Assembly: GCF_002289565.1 (NCBI RefSeq)
Contig: NZ_NTFY01000075.1
Span: 22,386 to 86,385 of the forward strand
Source of the DNA: Rhodopirellula sp. SM50
Lineage (GTDB): Bacteria > Planctomycetota > Planctomycetia > Pirellulales > Pirellulaceae
Direction: 5' to 3'
Length of the DNA stretch: 64,000 nucleotides
A model generated the notes under the pieces. The model ran no database searches. It saw nothing but the letters and a program-made list of their open reading frames with translations, and was not told where the DNA came from. The position numbers and the translations under genes are program-made. Shown here in pieces: positions 9,017 to 18,868 of this stretch. The stretch's first letter is position 1; the number at the start of each line of letters is the position of its first letter.

Positions 9017-12000
9017 TCACACTGGCTTTGGGTCCGATACCGCTCCATCGATGCGCTGTTCCGCCTCACGCAACAGCAATTGAAAGGTCATGCGAGCAAT
9101 CGGTTGCAACTCGGATCGCATGTCCAGCGGGTCCTCCTTCGACCACTGCTGAGATTTTTGCAACCATTCTTTCGCTTGATCGGGCTGGCCGGCGGCGGAG
9201 TGCGCGATCGCCAGGGCAGGTAGGTTGCAGGGGGCTCCGTCCCACGTTGACTTCAGCGAGCTACTAAAACACTCGATCGCTTCACCCGATTGACCGTCTC
9301 GTAGGAGACAGAGGCCCAAAAAATGTTGCGCCCATGAAGTCAACTTTGCGTCAGGATCGGGGCGGGCCATCGCCACGATCTGCTTCGTGTCGAGTACAGG
9401 ATCGCGTGACAAGGCGGCAGCACGAGCCACTTTCAGCAATTCGCGCGGGTCCGTCGAATCGGCAAACTTCGCTGCTGCCTCGTGGCAAATCCGTTCGTAT
9501 TCGACGCGGCGGTCGTGCAACAGATACCAAGCGGCTTGGTAGAGGTAGCCCAAACCGCCCACACCCGCTTCCACTTCCGCGACGAGCGCCATGATCGTCT
9601 CTTCAGAGGCATTTCGTGAATGTTCGAGATCGAGGAGTCTCAACCATACCGCTCTGTCCGTCGGTCTGATTTCGACGACGCGTCGATAGTCTTCGATCGC
9701 CTGGTCGTAGTTCTTCAGTTGTAGATGAGCCTCCGCACGAAAGTAGTTTGCCCAATGATCAGGTGCGCCGAGTCGTATGGCTTCGTCCAGGCCGACAATT
9801 GCTTTTTCGTAGTCGCCCAAGAAAAAGTACGCCTTGGCGCGATTTTGGTGAACCCACGCGACTGTCGGGGCCAACCGAATTGCTTCGTTGTAGTCAGCAA
9901 TCGCTCGGTCGTACTGCTTTAGACGTAGATGAGTGTTCGCGCGAGCGTTCAACAAATGATGGATGTTGGGTGCGAGCCGAATTGCTACTTCAAAATCGGC
10001 CATGGCGGTTTCGTGTTTCCCCAAGGCTCTATAGGCCTCTCCTCGCCGTTTGAAGAGCATGGAGTCTTGCGGATTGAGCCGGATCGCCACGTCATAGTCG
10101 CTGATCGCCTTTTCGAACTGCCCCATCTCGAAATGGGCTTCCCCTCTTCTTCGCAAAAACTCGGCCAATTCCGGGAGGCGAATTGTGCTGCGGATTCCAC
10201 GCCGGACCGCTTCCAGAAGATCGCGTTCGGCTTCACGATCACGACCTGCAGTGAGATGCCGTCGTGCCCGTACAAGCAAAGGCGTTCCGTCATTCTCGGA
10301 AAATTCGACGGCTCGATTGATGGCTTGCTCCGCGGCATTGGCGTCTCCCCGGTGTTCCAACACAGCCGCGCGGCCTAGCCAGGCATGCGGATCCGCATCA
10401 TTCCAGGCAACTTCATCGCGGAACAGCGTCGATGCCTCCGCATCCAGCAATTCAAGTGTTCGTTGACGATTCCATACGACCGCAGGCTTGTCTTGTTGAT
10501 CCACGAACCATTCACGGGCCTTCTGATACCAAGACTGTGCCTCTTCCTCGAAGCCCGTACGTTTGCATGTGATGGCCAGCAAGTACCAGGTGTAGGCGGG
10601 GGAAGAAAGCATTGCGTTGGACGGATCATTGAGCAGCCGATCAGCCTCGATCAGTTCTCGATAGGCCTCGCCCAAGTGACCAGCTCGCAGATACGCCGCA
10701 CCGAGGGCCTTGCGATATTGCATTGCCGCTGGCGCTGCGTCCGCGGCAAACTTGGCACGCGCGACGATCGATCCCCAGTCTGCCATGTCCGCTCCACCCA
10801 GCGAACAGGTCCAACTCACAAACTCCTCAATAACCAGCGACGAGGAGGGCGGGACCGTCTGGACCATGTCACGACAGATTTGATCGTACTCATCGCGGTC
10901 TCCCTGACTCAGTTTCAACAGGGCCAGCTCGTACCAATGCCGATAGTTGCCCGCTTGTAGCTCAATGGCTTTCTCCAGGTCTGAGACTGCGCCGTCGATT
11001 TTTCTGCTGCGACGCCGAACGAGGGCACGGTATCGCCGCGTTTGAGCATTATCGGGCGACATGGCGACCGCGCGGTCAGCCAAGCCAAGTGCATAATCAT
11101 TCAGCGCGCTCGCATCAGCGGACTCGACCGCGACGCTCCATGCCAGCGTTGCCAGGCTTGTGGTGTCATGGGGCATGATGCGTTGCAATGTTTCCGCATC
11201 CTGCGGGATCGATTCGTATCGCTCAAGTCTCTTCTTGAGTGCGATTCGTCGCCTGTAGAGTTCTGGGTCTTGCGCGTCGATTTCAAGCAGCCGATTGAGT
11301 ACTTCAAGAGCGGCTGCGAGGTTTCCGCTGTTGAATTCGACCTCGAATCGATGTCGGAACCACGCGTTGCGTTCCTCAGCTGAAACGCGAAACTGACCAG
11401 GATACTTAGCGGACAATTCCTTCCATGATTCTTCAATTATTGCCGCATCGACGACCACTTCGTTGTCCCGCCCATCGAGTGTTATGCCAGCACAGATGCC
11501 CGACAATCGACGAAGTTCTTCCACCGATCGGGACTCGCGCGGCACGTCGAAAACACGCACATGCCCGTCGCGACTGGCCGTTGCAATTTGCATCGCGTCG
11601 TCCGAAACCGCGATTCTAAAGATGCCATCGGCATGCGGATACGGCGGGCTAATGGGCTCTCCGGTTTGAATGTCCCAGAGCCGCAGGTACTGTTCGGCTT
11701 GTCCGTTGGCATTGTTTGTCGCAGTACCAGTGGCCAGCCACCGCTGGTGCGGGTCCACCGCCAATGCTCTCACCGGGCGTCCGAGACGGATTTCGGGCGC
11801 TACTTGCCTCCCGTTTCGAACGTCCCAGAATCGCAGTGTGCCGTCACGGCTAGTGGAGAGGACGTGACTTTCGCCAGCCAATAGACGCGTATCCTCGACG
11901 TAGCCTGGGTGCGCCACCCGGGGCGTTAGCGCCTTGCCTGTTTCGAAATCGAAAACCTGAGCGAATCCCGGTCTGTCGGCACGCCCGCCGCCAACAACAA

Positions 12001-15000
12001 TTCGTTTGTTGTCGGCACTGACACAAACCGCCCGTATGGTTTCCTCGAAGGGGATCGTGCGAACGAGGTTCATCTCGGGCAGGGATCGGATTTCGACGCG
12101 GCAGCCTCGGTAATCCCAGTAGACGCGACCAAAACCACCCACCCAGAACTTGCCGTCGGTCGTGACAACTGCCTGATTCATCGGTGCGTCAAAGGACAAC
12201 ATCTCAGAAAGCGACTCTCCCGTGGTCGCATCGATGGCCAGCAACTTGGAATGCTTTACGTTCGGTCCGGGGTAGTTGGCGTGTGCGACGAACCATTTGC
12301 CCGCGGGATCCATGACTGCCCCCGTCCGAGTTTCATGATACGGCCGGCCAGCTTCATCGATTGAGCGGTACGGTTCGTTTTCCAGGCTTCCGGGTGAAAT
12401 GTGGAAATCATCTCGCTGAAAAACGACGCCCCCGTCGGACATTCTTAAACGCGCCAAGCGACCGTTGTAGCTGGCAGTCACTATGGACTTAGAATCTTGA
12501 TGGAGCATTGCGAATACTGTATTCGAAGGCCGCGTGATTGGCTGGCCGACAATTGACTTGCTTTTCAAATCGTACGTCAGCAGGCGACGCCCCGGCTGCG
12601 CAACGAACAGCGAGTCCTGCGAATTCACGCCCTTTACAAAATCGCATTCGGTGGCGAACCAGTTGCCTACCTTCCTGACCAGCGAGGGTGCTGGTCTTGC
12701 CGCAGCCAGGTCCCAAACTCTCCTAACTCCATCTGCACTGGACGTTAGCAATCGCTGTCCATCGGGAGTAAAGCGTGCGGCATGCACAGAATCGGGATGC
12801 CGAATTCTTGGCAGAGTGCGCTGGCCTGTCTCCACACTCCAGACAGAGATCTCGCCATCCTGCGAGGCGGTCACCACTCGGCTGTCGTCGCTCGAAAATT
12901 CCGCTACCCGAATCGGCGCGTCGTGTCGGAGCCAATCAGTCACGGGTTCTCCAGACGCTATATCCCAGATTCTTGCTGCGTGATCACGGCCGCAGCTCAG
13001 CAGCAGCTTCCCATTCGTGCTTAACCGTACTGTTTGAACTGCATCCGCATGCGCAAGACGGGGATAGAGTTGTTTGCCGGTCTCTAGACTGACCACGGCA
13101 ACGAAGACATCATTGGGAACTGCAATCATGTTGGCACCTGCAGCCAATGAATAGCCCTGATCCCCTGTGAGACTCGAGATTGGGATGTGCATTGCTTTGC
13201 CAGGGCTGTTCAGGTCCCAAACCGTCAATGAATCGGGAACGCTCGGCTGGTCCTCGGCGGCGATCAAGTACCGTCCGCTCGTATTGAACGTTGCCTCAAC
13301 AATCTCCCCCGTGCAATCATTCAGGACGGGCGTGACGGCCTCTCCACTGTCCGTATTCCAGACTCGAACGCGCCGGTTGCCGTATACCACAAACACTCGG
13401 TCTCCCTGCGGGCCGAATCCGGCGAAGACTGGGCGACCCAAATCTTCCTCCAACTTGACCTTGACGGCGCCCGAGTCGGTGTCGGCAACAACGACCGCAC
13501 CTGCCTTCGTGCAGATCACGATCTGCGTTCCATCCGAATTCAGCGTCGCAAAACGTCCGACGTCAAGTGAGAAATCCGACTTACTTCCATCGAGTGACCA
13601 AATACTCGGGGGGCCGCGTTTACCGCGAAGCAAGACCCGGTTTCCATCGGCAAAGAATTCAATGCGCTCGACGACTCGATCCGATTTCCAGTTGCTTGCC
13701 AGTTTCGGACAACGCTCGATGGTCGCAGCGATCCGCATGCGATGAATGAACTCGCGATTTGGGTCATCACGATCGATCTCAAGTGCTTTCAGGAACCAAG
13801 GCAAGGCCGTGGTGTGATCTCCTTTGCCGACGTATTCCGTTCCCTGTCGAACGTATTGCCTGACGAGAGCCTGGCGGTGCTGGTTCGCAGCGGATTCCGC
13901 ATCTGTTCGGGCGTCGATCGCTGCGCCCCGAGCCGTTTCGGCATCGGATCTCGCGGCTTGTTCAGCGATCAGCCGGCGGCCAGCAATCGCTTCCGCATGC
14001 ACGGCCCGATCGCGCTGACGACTCGCCCGCAGCGCCTGCCAACCGGACGTCAATAATCCGATCAATAACGTCCCGACTAACAAACCCGCGGTCAGTGCGA
14101 CCCGGCGATGTCGCCTCGTGAACTTGCGAAACCGATAGGCTGCGGACGGCGGACAAGCAAGCACCGGCTCGTCATTCAAGTAACGCTGAACATCATTTGC
14201 CAATCCGTTGGCTGTGTCGTAGCGCCGCGATCGATCCTTCTCCAGCGTCTTCATCACGATCCAGTCCAGTTCACCGCTGAGCTGCCGTGTCAATTCGGCA
14301 GGCGTGATGTGGCGGTTGGCGGCAATAGAGGGCAGAGTATCCACAGTGCTCAACCGTTGACTCGGCTTGGGCGGCTCTTCCTCGCGGATGATTCGCAGCA
14401 ATTCATCGAAAGCCGCGCTGCGCATTCGCTGACGGTCGAATGGCGTGTTGCCCGAGAGTAGCTCGTACAGCAAGACGCCCAGCGAGTAGATATCGCTGCG
14501 GGTGTCGATGTCCATCTGGTTCAGCTTCGCCTGCTCGGGGCTCATGTAGTCCGGCGTGCCCACCACCTGACCGAACTCGGTGAACATCGTTTTGGTCGTT
14601 AGCCGCTTCTCCATCGCCTTCGCTAGACCAAAGTCAATGATCTTGGGTACGGGTTTGTCGTCATACTCAGCGACCAACACGTTGGATGGTTTGATGTCGC
14701 GATGAATGATTCCCTTTTGATGCGCGTGCTGAACGGCGTGACAAACCGGAAGGAATAGCTCCAGTCGCTGGCGTGGTGTCAGGTGATGCTCGTCGCAATA
14801 CTGCGTGATCGGGACTCCGCGTACCAATTCCATCACAAAATAGGGACGTCCGGAGTTGGTCGTCCCGACATCCAGCACTTTGGCGATGCCCGGATGATCC
14901 ATCATCGCCAGCGCCTGCCGCTCGGCCTCGAAGCGAGCAATCACCGCTTTGGTGTCCATTCCCGGCTTGATGATTTTCAGAGCCACGCGCCGCTCGACTG

Positions 15001-15361
15001 GCTCGATCTGCTCGGCCATGTAGACCGATCCCATGCCCCCTTCGCCGATCTGTTGCAGCAGTTTGAATGGGCCGATCAGGCTACCCGCTTGCTCCGGCAT
15101 CGAATGCGCGATCGTGGGATTGGTCCCGGCGAGATCCTTGGGCGGCGAGTCGAGGAAGCTGCCCGAATGTTCATGGGCCTCAATGAGTGCTTCTACCCGC
15201 CGGCGAAGGTCACTGTCCCCGCCACATGCTCGCTCCAAAAATTCCGCCCTCTCCGGCTCAGGCTTCTGCACGGCCTCGCCAAAAATTGTCTGAACTTGTT
15301 GTGGATCGCCGGGCATGGTTGGTGCTACTTCAATTGAGCTAGCGTTGGGCCTAGCCTCCAT
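9017..15361 (-). CDS. Membrane Ser/Thr kinase with WD40 and TPR domains (module 1)
   Basis: The ATG at 15361 is preferred over an upstream TTG (15382), giving 2114 residues. The kinase domain has GEGGMG (106-111), the VALK lysine (129), HRDIKPSN (220-227), DFG (243-245) and SPEQ, so it should be active. It is preceded by a short helical region (EPERAEFLERACGG) typical of the Planctomycete subfamily. One membrane segment (VALTAGLLVGTLLIGLLTSG, about 421-441) puts the rest outside the cytoplasm. Roughly residues 550-1360 form WD40-like blades (SADGVRRVWDLAA, TSRDGTLRFWDVRNG), and roughly 1400-2090 are TPR repeats (AISDYDVAIRLNPQD, AIADYNEAIRLAPT). It lies 135 bases downstream of its ECF sigma gene, with a palindromic element in the gap. 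Confidence 0.93.
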   Translation of the reverse strand: MEARPNASSIEVAPTMPGDPQQVQTIFGEAVQKPEPERAEFLERACGGDSDLRRRVEALIEAHEHSGSFLDSPPKDLAGTNPTIAHSMPEQAGSLIGPFKLLQQIGEGGMGSVYMAEQIEPVERRVALKIIKPGMDTKAVIARFEAERQALAMMDHPGIAKVLDVGTTNSGRPYFVMELVRGVPITQYCDEHHLTPRQRLELFLPVCHAVQHAHQKGIIHRDIKPSNVLVAEYDDKPVPKIIDFGLAKAMEKRLTTKTMFTEFGQVVGTPDYMSPEQAKLNQMDIDTRSDIYSLGVLLYELLSGNTPFDRQRMRSAAFDELLRIIREEEPPKPSQRLSTVDTLPSIAANRHITPAELTRQLSGELDWIVMKTLEKDRSRRYDTANGLANDVQRYLNDEPVLACPPSAAYRFRKFTRRHRRVALTAGLLVGTLLIGLLTSGWQALRASRQRDRAVHAEAIAGRRLIAEQAARSDAETARGAAIDARTDAESAANQHRQALVRQYVRQGTEYVGKGDHTTALPWFLKALEIDRDDPNREFIHRMRIAATIERCPKLASNWKSDRVVERIEFFADGNRVLLRGKRGPPSIWSLDGSKSDFSLDVGRFATLNSDGTQIVICTKAGAVVVADTDSGAVKVKLEEDLGRPVFAGFGPQGDRVFVVYGNRRVRVWNTDSGEAVTPVLNDCTGEIVEATFNTSGRYLIAAEDQPSVPDSLTVWDLNSPGKAMHIPISSLTGDQGYSLAAGANMIAVPNDVFVAVVSLETGKQLYPRLAHADAVQTVRLSTNGKLLLSCGRDHAARIWDIASGEPVTDWLRHDAPIRVAEFSSDDSRVVTASQDGEISVWSVETGQRTLPRIRHPDSVHAARFTPDGQRLLTSSADGVRRVWDLAAARPAPSLVRKVGNWFATECDFVKGVNSQDSLFVAQPGRRLLTYDLKSKSIVGQPITRPSNTVFAMLHQDSKSIVTASYNGRLARLRMSDGGVVFQRDDFHISPGSLENEPYRSIDEAGRPYHETRTGAVMDPAGKWFVAHANYPGPNVKHSKLLAIDATTGESLSEMLSFDAPMNQAVVTTDGKFWVGGFGRVYWDYRGCRVEIRSLPEMNLVRTIPFEETIRAVCVSADNKRIVVGGGRADRPGFAQVFDFETGKALTPRVAHPGYVEDTRLLAGESHVLSTSRDGTLRFWDVRNGRQVAPEIRLGRPVRALAVDPHQRWLATGTATNNANGQAEQYLRLWDIQTGEPISPPYPHADGIFRIAVSDDAMQIATASRDGHVRVFDVPRESRSVEELRRLSGICAGITLDGRDNEVVVDAAIIEESWKELSAKYPGQFRVSAEERNAWFRHRFEVEFNSGNLAAALEVLNRLLEIDAQDPELYRRRIALKKRLERYESIPQDAETLQRIMPHDTTSLATLAWSVAVESADASALNDYALGLADRAVAMSPDNAQTRRYRALVRRRSRKIDGAVSDLEKAIELQAGNYRHWYELALLKLSQGDRDEYDQICRDMVQTVPPSSSLVIEEFVSWTCSLGGADMADWGSIVARAKFAADAAPAAMQYRKALGAAYLRAGHLGEAYRELIEADRLLNDPSNAMLSSPAYTWYLLAITCKRTGFEEEAQSWYQKAREWFVDQQDKPAVVWNRQRTLELLDAEASTLFRDEVAWNDADPHAWLGRAAVLEHRGDANAAEQAINRAVEFSENDGTPLLVRARRHLTAGRDREAERDLLEAVRRGIRSTIRLPELAEFLRRRGEAHFEMGQFEKAISDYDVAIRLNPQDSMLFKRRGEAYRALGKHETAMADFEVAIRLAPNIHHLLNARANTHLRLKQYDRAIADYNEAIRLAPTVAWVHQNRAKAYFFLGDYEKAIVGLDEAIRLGAPDHWANYFRAEAHLQLKNYDQAIEDYRRVVEIRPTDRAVWLRLLDLEHSRNASEETIMALVAEVEAGVGGLGYLYQAAWYLLHDRRVEYERICHEAAAKFADSTDPRELLKVARAAALSRDPVLDTKQIVAMARPDPDAKLTSWAQHFLGLCLLRDGQSGEAIECFSSSLKSTWDGAPCNLPALAIAHSAAGQPDQAKEWLQKSQQWSKEDPLDMRSELQPIARMTFQLLLREAEQRIDGAVSDPKPV

Positions 15362-15444
15362 TTTGAGGCTTCTATCAACCAATGCGACGTATCGCAGGCA
15401 AACTGTCGAAAAAAATGAAACGAATTCGCAATTGGCGAGAATCC

Positions 15445-15500
15445 GTAGGCCAGGACTCGTCCTGGCGGGATCTTGGTTGCCAGGACGAGTCCTGGCCTAC
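15445..15500. repeat. REP-like palindrome pair, family i, copy 2
   Basis: Two perfect 22-base inverted arms (15445-15466 and 15479-15500) are separated by 12 bases. Each arm is itself nearly palindromic around GCCAGGAC-nn-GTCCTGGC. The right arm overlaps the 3' end of the minus-strand sigma gene, and its CTAC supplies that gene's TAG stop codon. It could act as a transcription attenuator or processing hairpin between the sigma and kinase genes. Confidence 0.9.
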
Positions 15501-16045
15501 TGGAGAAGTCTTTCGCGTAGCCAAGCGCGGGCATAGGTCCATTTCTTGCGTGCCTCGTACACGGTCACCCCCGTGAACTCGGCGATTTGCTCGTGTCCTA
15601 GCCCTGCGAAGTACCGCAACTCGACGACCTTGGCCGCCAGTTCGTCTTCGGCCGCCAGTTCGGTGAGGGAATCGTCCAATGCCACCATGTCGTCTTCCGG
15701 TCGATCGGCAACGATGTCCGGCAGCGGAACTCGCTGCAACTGACCGCCGTGCTTGATGCGCTGCTTGCGCCGGTACTGTTCCACCAGCAGACGCCGCATC
15801 GCCTCGGCAGCCGCGGCGAAGAAGTGCCCACGCGAGTCCCAGCGTTGGATGCGCTGGACGTCAACCAACCGCACGTACGCTTCATGGACAAGAGCGGTCG
15901 CCTGCAGAGTTTGCCCAGGTTGTTCATGAACCAGTTTCGCGGCTGCCAGCCGACGCAGCTCGTCATAGACCAGCGGCAACAACTGCTCAGCTGCCTCCGG
16001 GTCACCACGTTCGATTTGATTCAGAATCTGCGTAACTTCAGCCAT
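15497..16045 (-). CDS. ECF-like RNA polymerase sigma factor (module 1)
   Basis: The product has 182 residues from the ATG at 16045 (MAEVTQILNQIERGDPEAAE); a frame extension reaches 16108. It matches the Planctomycete/Solibacter sigma-70 ECF-like family (TIGR02999/PF07638): LLPLVYDELRRLAAAKL, LQATALVHEAYVRLVD and SRGHFFAAAAEAMRRLLVEQ in region 2, and a C-terminal region 4 helix-turn-helix (HEQIAEFTGVTVYEARKKW). Members of this group are characteristically encoded next to Ser/Thr kinases. Here the kinase gene follows on the same strand. It is divergent from a paralogous sigma gene starting at 16582. Confidence 0.93.
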   Translation of the reverse strand: MAEVTQILNQIERGDPEAAEQLLPLVYDELRRLAAAKLVHEQPGQTLQATALVHEAYVRLVDVQRIQRWDSRGHFFAAAAEAMRRLLVEQYRRKQRIKHGGQLQRVPLPDIVADRPEDDMVALDDSLTELAAEDELAAKVVELRYFAGLGHEQIAEFTGVTVYEARKKWTYARAWLRERLLQ

Positions 16046-16581
16046 ACATTCCAAGATAGCAGCGGAGGTTGCGACCTGCGAACAATACGCTATCGGTCTA
16101 TCCATCAATGCGACGCTTCCTCCCGAAGCTGCCGATACACTTCAGAGAACATCGAAAAGAAAACCGTCAATAACGAGGCTGATCCGCGCGGGTATCCGGT
16201 CCAAGCCTTGAGACTGCTTCGAACGCTAACGGCATGCATCTCCCCCATACGCCAGGCCGCTCGGACACTCTCAACCTGCCGAGGTTGGACCAGCCGCACG
16301 CAGGAAAAAGATTCGCTCGGACGCTTCGGTCCCGACACCGATGCAGATTAGCGGCTTCGGCGCAGTTTCGCCACGATTTGGACCGGGATTTCGAGAAGAG
16401 TGCAGCGAAGGAATTTCGCTACGCCGCTGAGGCCGATGCACCTGCCCGCACGAAGAAATTGCAGTTCGAGCCGGAGGTGAATCCCACCGCTGCAGTTTGC
16501 ATACGACCAAAAAAGCGACCGCCAGGATGTGTTTCGCACGGTTCTCTCTTTTTGCCGAGGTGGTAACTCTCTGGTATTTTG
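16046..16581. other. Divergent intergenic region between two sigma genes
   Basis: This region should hold the promoters of both signalling modules. It contains a solitary family iii unit (GAGGTTGGACCAGCCGC, 16281-16297) and the first copy of the 177-bp dispersed repeat (16324-16500). A minus-strand frame (16105-16338) ends at the extended start of sigma 1, but it runs through the repeat unit and is not called a gene. No clear promoter boxes are recognisable. Confidence 0.55.
16324..16500 (+). repeat. 177-bp dispersed repeat, copy A
   Basis: This segment aligns without gaps to 22111-22287 (offset 5787), beginning near CCGACACCGATGCAGATTAG and including shared blocks such as GCGGCTTCGGCGCAGTTT, CGAGAAGAGT and GAGGTGAAT. 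Together the two direct copies bracket module 2. One frame reads as FEKSAAKEFRYAAEADA, comparable with the same frame of the other copies, but there is no evidence of translation. Confidence 0.9.
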
Positions 16582-17160
16582 ATGTCCATGTCCGACGTCA
16601 CCAGCATTCTGTCGAAAATCGAATCCGGCGATCAGCAGGCCTCCAAAGAGCTGCTGCCACTGGTCTACGACGAACTGCGGAAATTGGCAGCGCTTCGAAT
16701 GGCCAAGGAGCGAGCCGATCACACGCTTCAGGCAACCGCTCTCGTGCACGAAGCGTACGTGCGGCTTGTTGATGTCGCCACAGTAATGAAATGGGACTCT
16801 CGCGGGCACTTCTTTGCCGCCGCCTCCGAGGCGATGCGCCGCATCCTCATCGAGGCCGCGCGAGCTCGCAAGGCTAGAAAGCGTTCAAAGCCGGACCAGG
16901 ATTCACTGACCGCAGTCCTTCCCAATTGCTCTGTGTCCGACGAGCAGTTGATTGAAATCCATGACGCACTCGACCAACTTACAGAAGTGAGCCCGCAAGC
17001 CGCAGAGTTGATAAAGCTGCGGTTTTTCGGTGGTTTCTCGATGCAAGAGATTGCGGAAGTGCAAGGTATCTCGGTCCGTAAAGCGCACTATCTGTGGGAT
17101 TTCGGGCGTTGTTGGCTGAAGTCGGAGATGAGCGGTTCAGATGTATCGGAAGGATTTTGA
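16582..17160 (+). CDS. ECF-like RNA polymerase sigma factor (module 2)
   Basis: The product has 192 residues from the ATG at 16582; the ATG at 16588 is equally possible and no clear ribosome site decides. It is a paralogue of the divergent sigma 1 (ILSKIESGDQQASKELLPLV, LQATALVHEAYVRLVD, SRGHFFAAASEAMRRILIEA) and ends with the helix-turn-helix FSMQEIAEVQGISVRKAHYLW. It belongs to the TIGR02999/PF07638 family. It leads a plus-strand group with the secreted protein at 17298 and the kinase at 18869. Confidence 0.93.
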   Translation: MSMSDVTSILSKIESGDQQASKELLPLVYDELRKLAALRMAKERADHTLQATALVHEAYVRLVDVATVMKWDSRGHFFAAASEAMRRILIEAARARKARKRSKPDQDSLTAVLPNCSVSDEQLIEIHDALDQLTEVSPQAAELIKLRFFGGFSMQEIAEVQGISVRKAHYLWDFGRCWLKSEMSGSDVSEGF

Positions 17161-17297
17161 GAAAAAATTTCAAAATCCGGCGGCACTGTTTGCAGAGCCA
17201 CCGAAGTAAAGACGCATTGTATTTCGATAGTCGAGTCGCTGCGCATGCGGATCGGTGACGGCTGACCAATTTCGAATTGCTTACGAGAGGCGAACAG

Positions 17298-18647
17298 ATG
17301 AAACAACTGCAAACATTCCAAGCGTCCATTGTTGCGCTGACGTTGCTGACAATGATTGTGACCGCTCAAAACTGCTACGCTCAGGGCAAAGGAAAAGGCG
17401 GCAATAAGGGAGGCGGTAGCGATGACGGGGGTGGCGAAACGACACTAAGCTTGCCCCCGATCGCGTACGAGGTTGATCGAGTTGAGATCTACGGTTGCAG
17501 CAACCACTACGATACCAGTGATGACCACGTATCGGTGATCAGTTTCATGACAGAATACGCAAACGAGACCATCCTGACTTCCTGTAACAAAGCAGCAGCG
17601 ATTGCCTACATGGATGGTTCTGTGGAGTTTCTCGACAATTTGATTGATCCCGACTTGCCCTACGATCTGGCTGCGGCGATCGGCATCAATAACGCGGGAC
17701 AAATCTATTGCGTCGGATACGACGGCGTTGCCAGTGAGAGGCGAGGTTTTCTGCTAATACCAAACCCCGATGCCGAAGCCGACGGATTCGCATATCTTGT
17801 CGAACCATTTCCAGTCCCGAATCTTGGTGAAGGGTGGACGTATCAGGTCCTGTTTTCCTACCCGAACTCTCTTAACGAGGCCGGTGACGTGCTCTACAAG
17901 ATACTGGCTACGTCACAAGACGGAACTATCCGTACCCTGCAATCGATACGCTATTCCGATGGCACTATCGAGAAGTTGCCCGATTCCCCGAATGAAAATG
18001 GATACACGGAATACGTCACGGAGTTGAACAGCGCACGAACGCTATCGGTCGAGCGTAGCGAGTTCGACGGAACGACGAACACGTTTTCAGATTACTTGCT
18101 ATTCGACAGTGGTAGCTCTCGCCTCGGCATTATTCGTGATGGTGAAAGCTTCATCGACGATCTCGCCGATAACGGATTCATCTGCGCTCAATTCGCGGTG
18201 GCAGCAGGAGAGGAAAAAGTAAAGGGCAAGTGGCGAACGATCTGGGAAAATCGTGCGTACTTCGCCGACCCGTTGGGCAACGAAGGTTACACGACGCTGC
18301 GATCCGGCATGGACCGGCGAGCATCCATAAACGAGCAGCTGATTATGGGAATACCCCCTATCGCGGGCGGGGGCGAGGTGAACACGTGGCTGGTTTATCC
18401 GGGATACGATCCCGCATTTCTAACCGAACTGCTGTTGGATGAGGCAGAACTCGCGGAATTCGATGCTCTCTTTCATTGGGACAACCCTGCAGAGCCATTC
18501 AGCGTGATGAGCACGCCCAGGAACAGTGACGGGACCGTCGACGATCTAGGGGCCCCATCACTCTTTGGAGATCTCGAGTACGTGACGTACCCAAATGGAT
18601 TGAGGGGACACGCAGGCTTCTACGCAATTCGACCTGTGACGCCGTGA
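17298..18647 (+). CDS. Secreted HAF-like protein (module 2)
   Basis: The ATG at 17298 has GAGAGG seven bases upstream and gives 449 residues. A signal peptide (ASIVALTLLTMIVTAQNCYA) is followed by the Gly-rich linker GKGKGGNKGGGSDDGGGE, very like that of the module 1 protein. Motifs of the HAF type are weaker but visible (GINNAGQIYCVGYDG, SLNEAGDVLYKILA, ASINEQLIMGI). It sits between the sigma and kinase genes of module 2. The shared linker and position argue for a common role with the 7412-8560 product; sequence similarity beyond that is low by eye. Confidence 0.7.
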   Translation: MKQLQTFQASIVALTLLTMIVTAQNCYAQGKGKGGNKGGGSDDGGGETTLSLPPIAYEVDRVEIYGCSNHYDTSDDHVSVISFMTEYANETILTSCNKAAAIAYMDGSVEFLDNLIDPDLPYDLAAAIGINNAGQIYCVGYDGVASERRGFLLIPNPDAEADGFAYLVEPFPVPNLGEGWTYQVLFSYPNSLNEAGDVLYKILATSQDGTIRTLQSIRYSDGTIEKLPDSPNENGYTEYVTELNSARTLSVERSEFDGTTNTFSDYLLFDSGSSRLGIIRDGESFIDDLADNGFICAQFAVAAGEEKVKGKWRTIWENRAYFADPLGNEGYTTLRSGMDRRASINEQLIMGIPPIAGGGEVNTWLVYPGYDPAFLTELLLDEAELAEFDALFHWDNPAEPFSVMSTPRNSDGTVDDLGAPSLFGDLEYVTYPNGLRGHAGFYAIRPVTP

Positions 18648-18868
18648 ATTTAGATTGGTGACGCGAAATTAAGCCGAATCGATACCAATGCAAAGAGTGT
18701 GCGTCACGAAAGTCACCAAGCGTGCGTTCGTCATGATAGCGGCGATTGGGACCCGTCTGTGTGGGATATCCTAGTCGCGCAACTCGGTACGAACGATTTC
18801 GTGACATTGAGAGGCTGCAGGCTTGATCGATTGGACCACCCGTGAAGTTTTTCCGAGGACTAACAGCC

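Noticed and set aside
16105..16338. Minus-strand 77-codon frame ending at the sigma 1 extended start
   Set aside because: It crosses a family iii palindrome and has no ribosome site or recognisable domain; probably chance.
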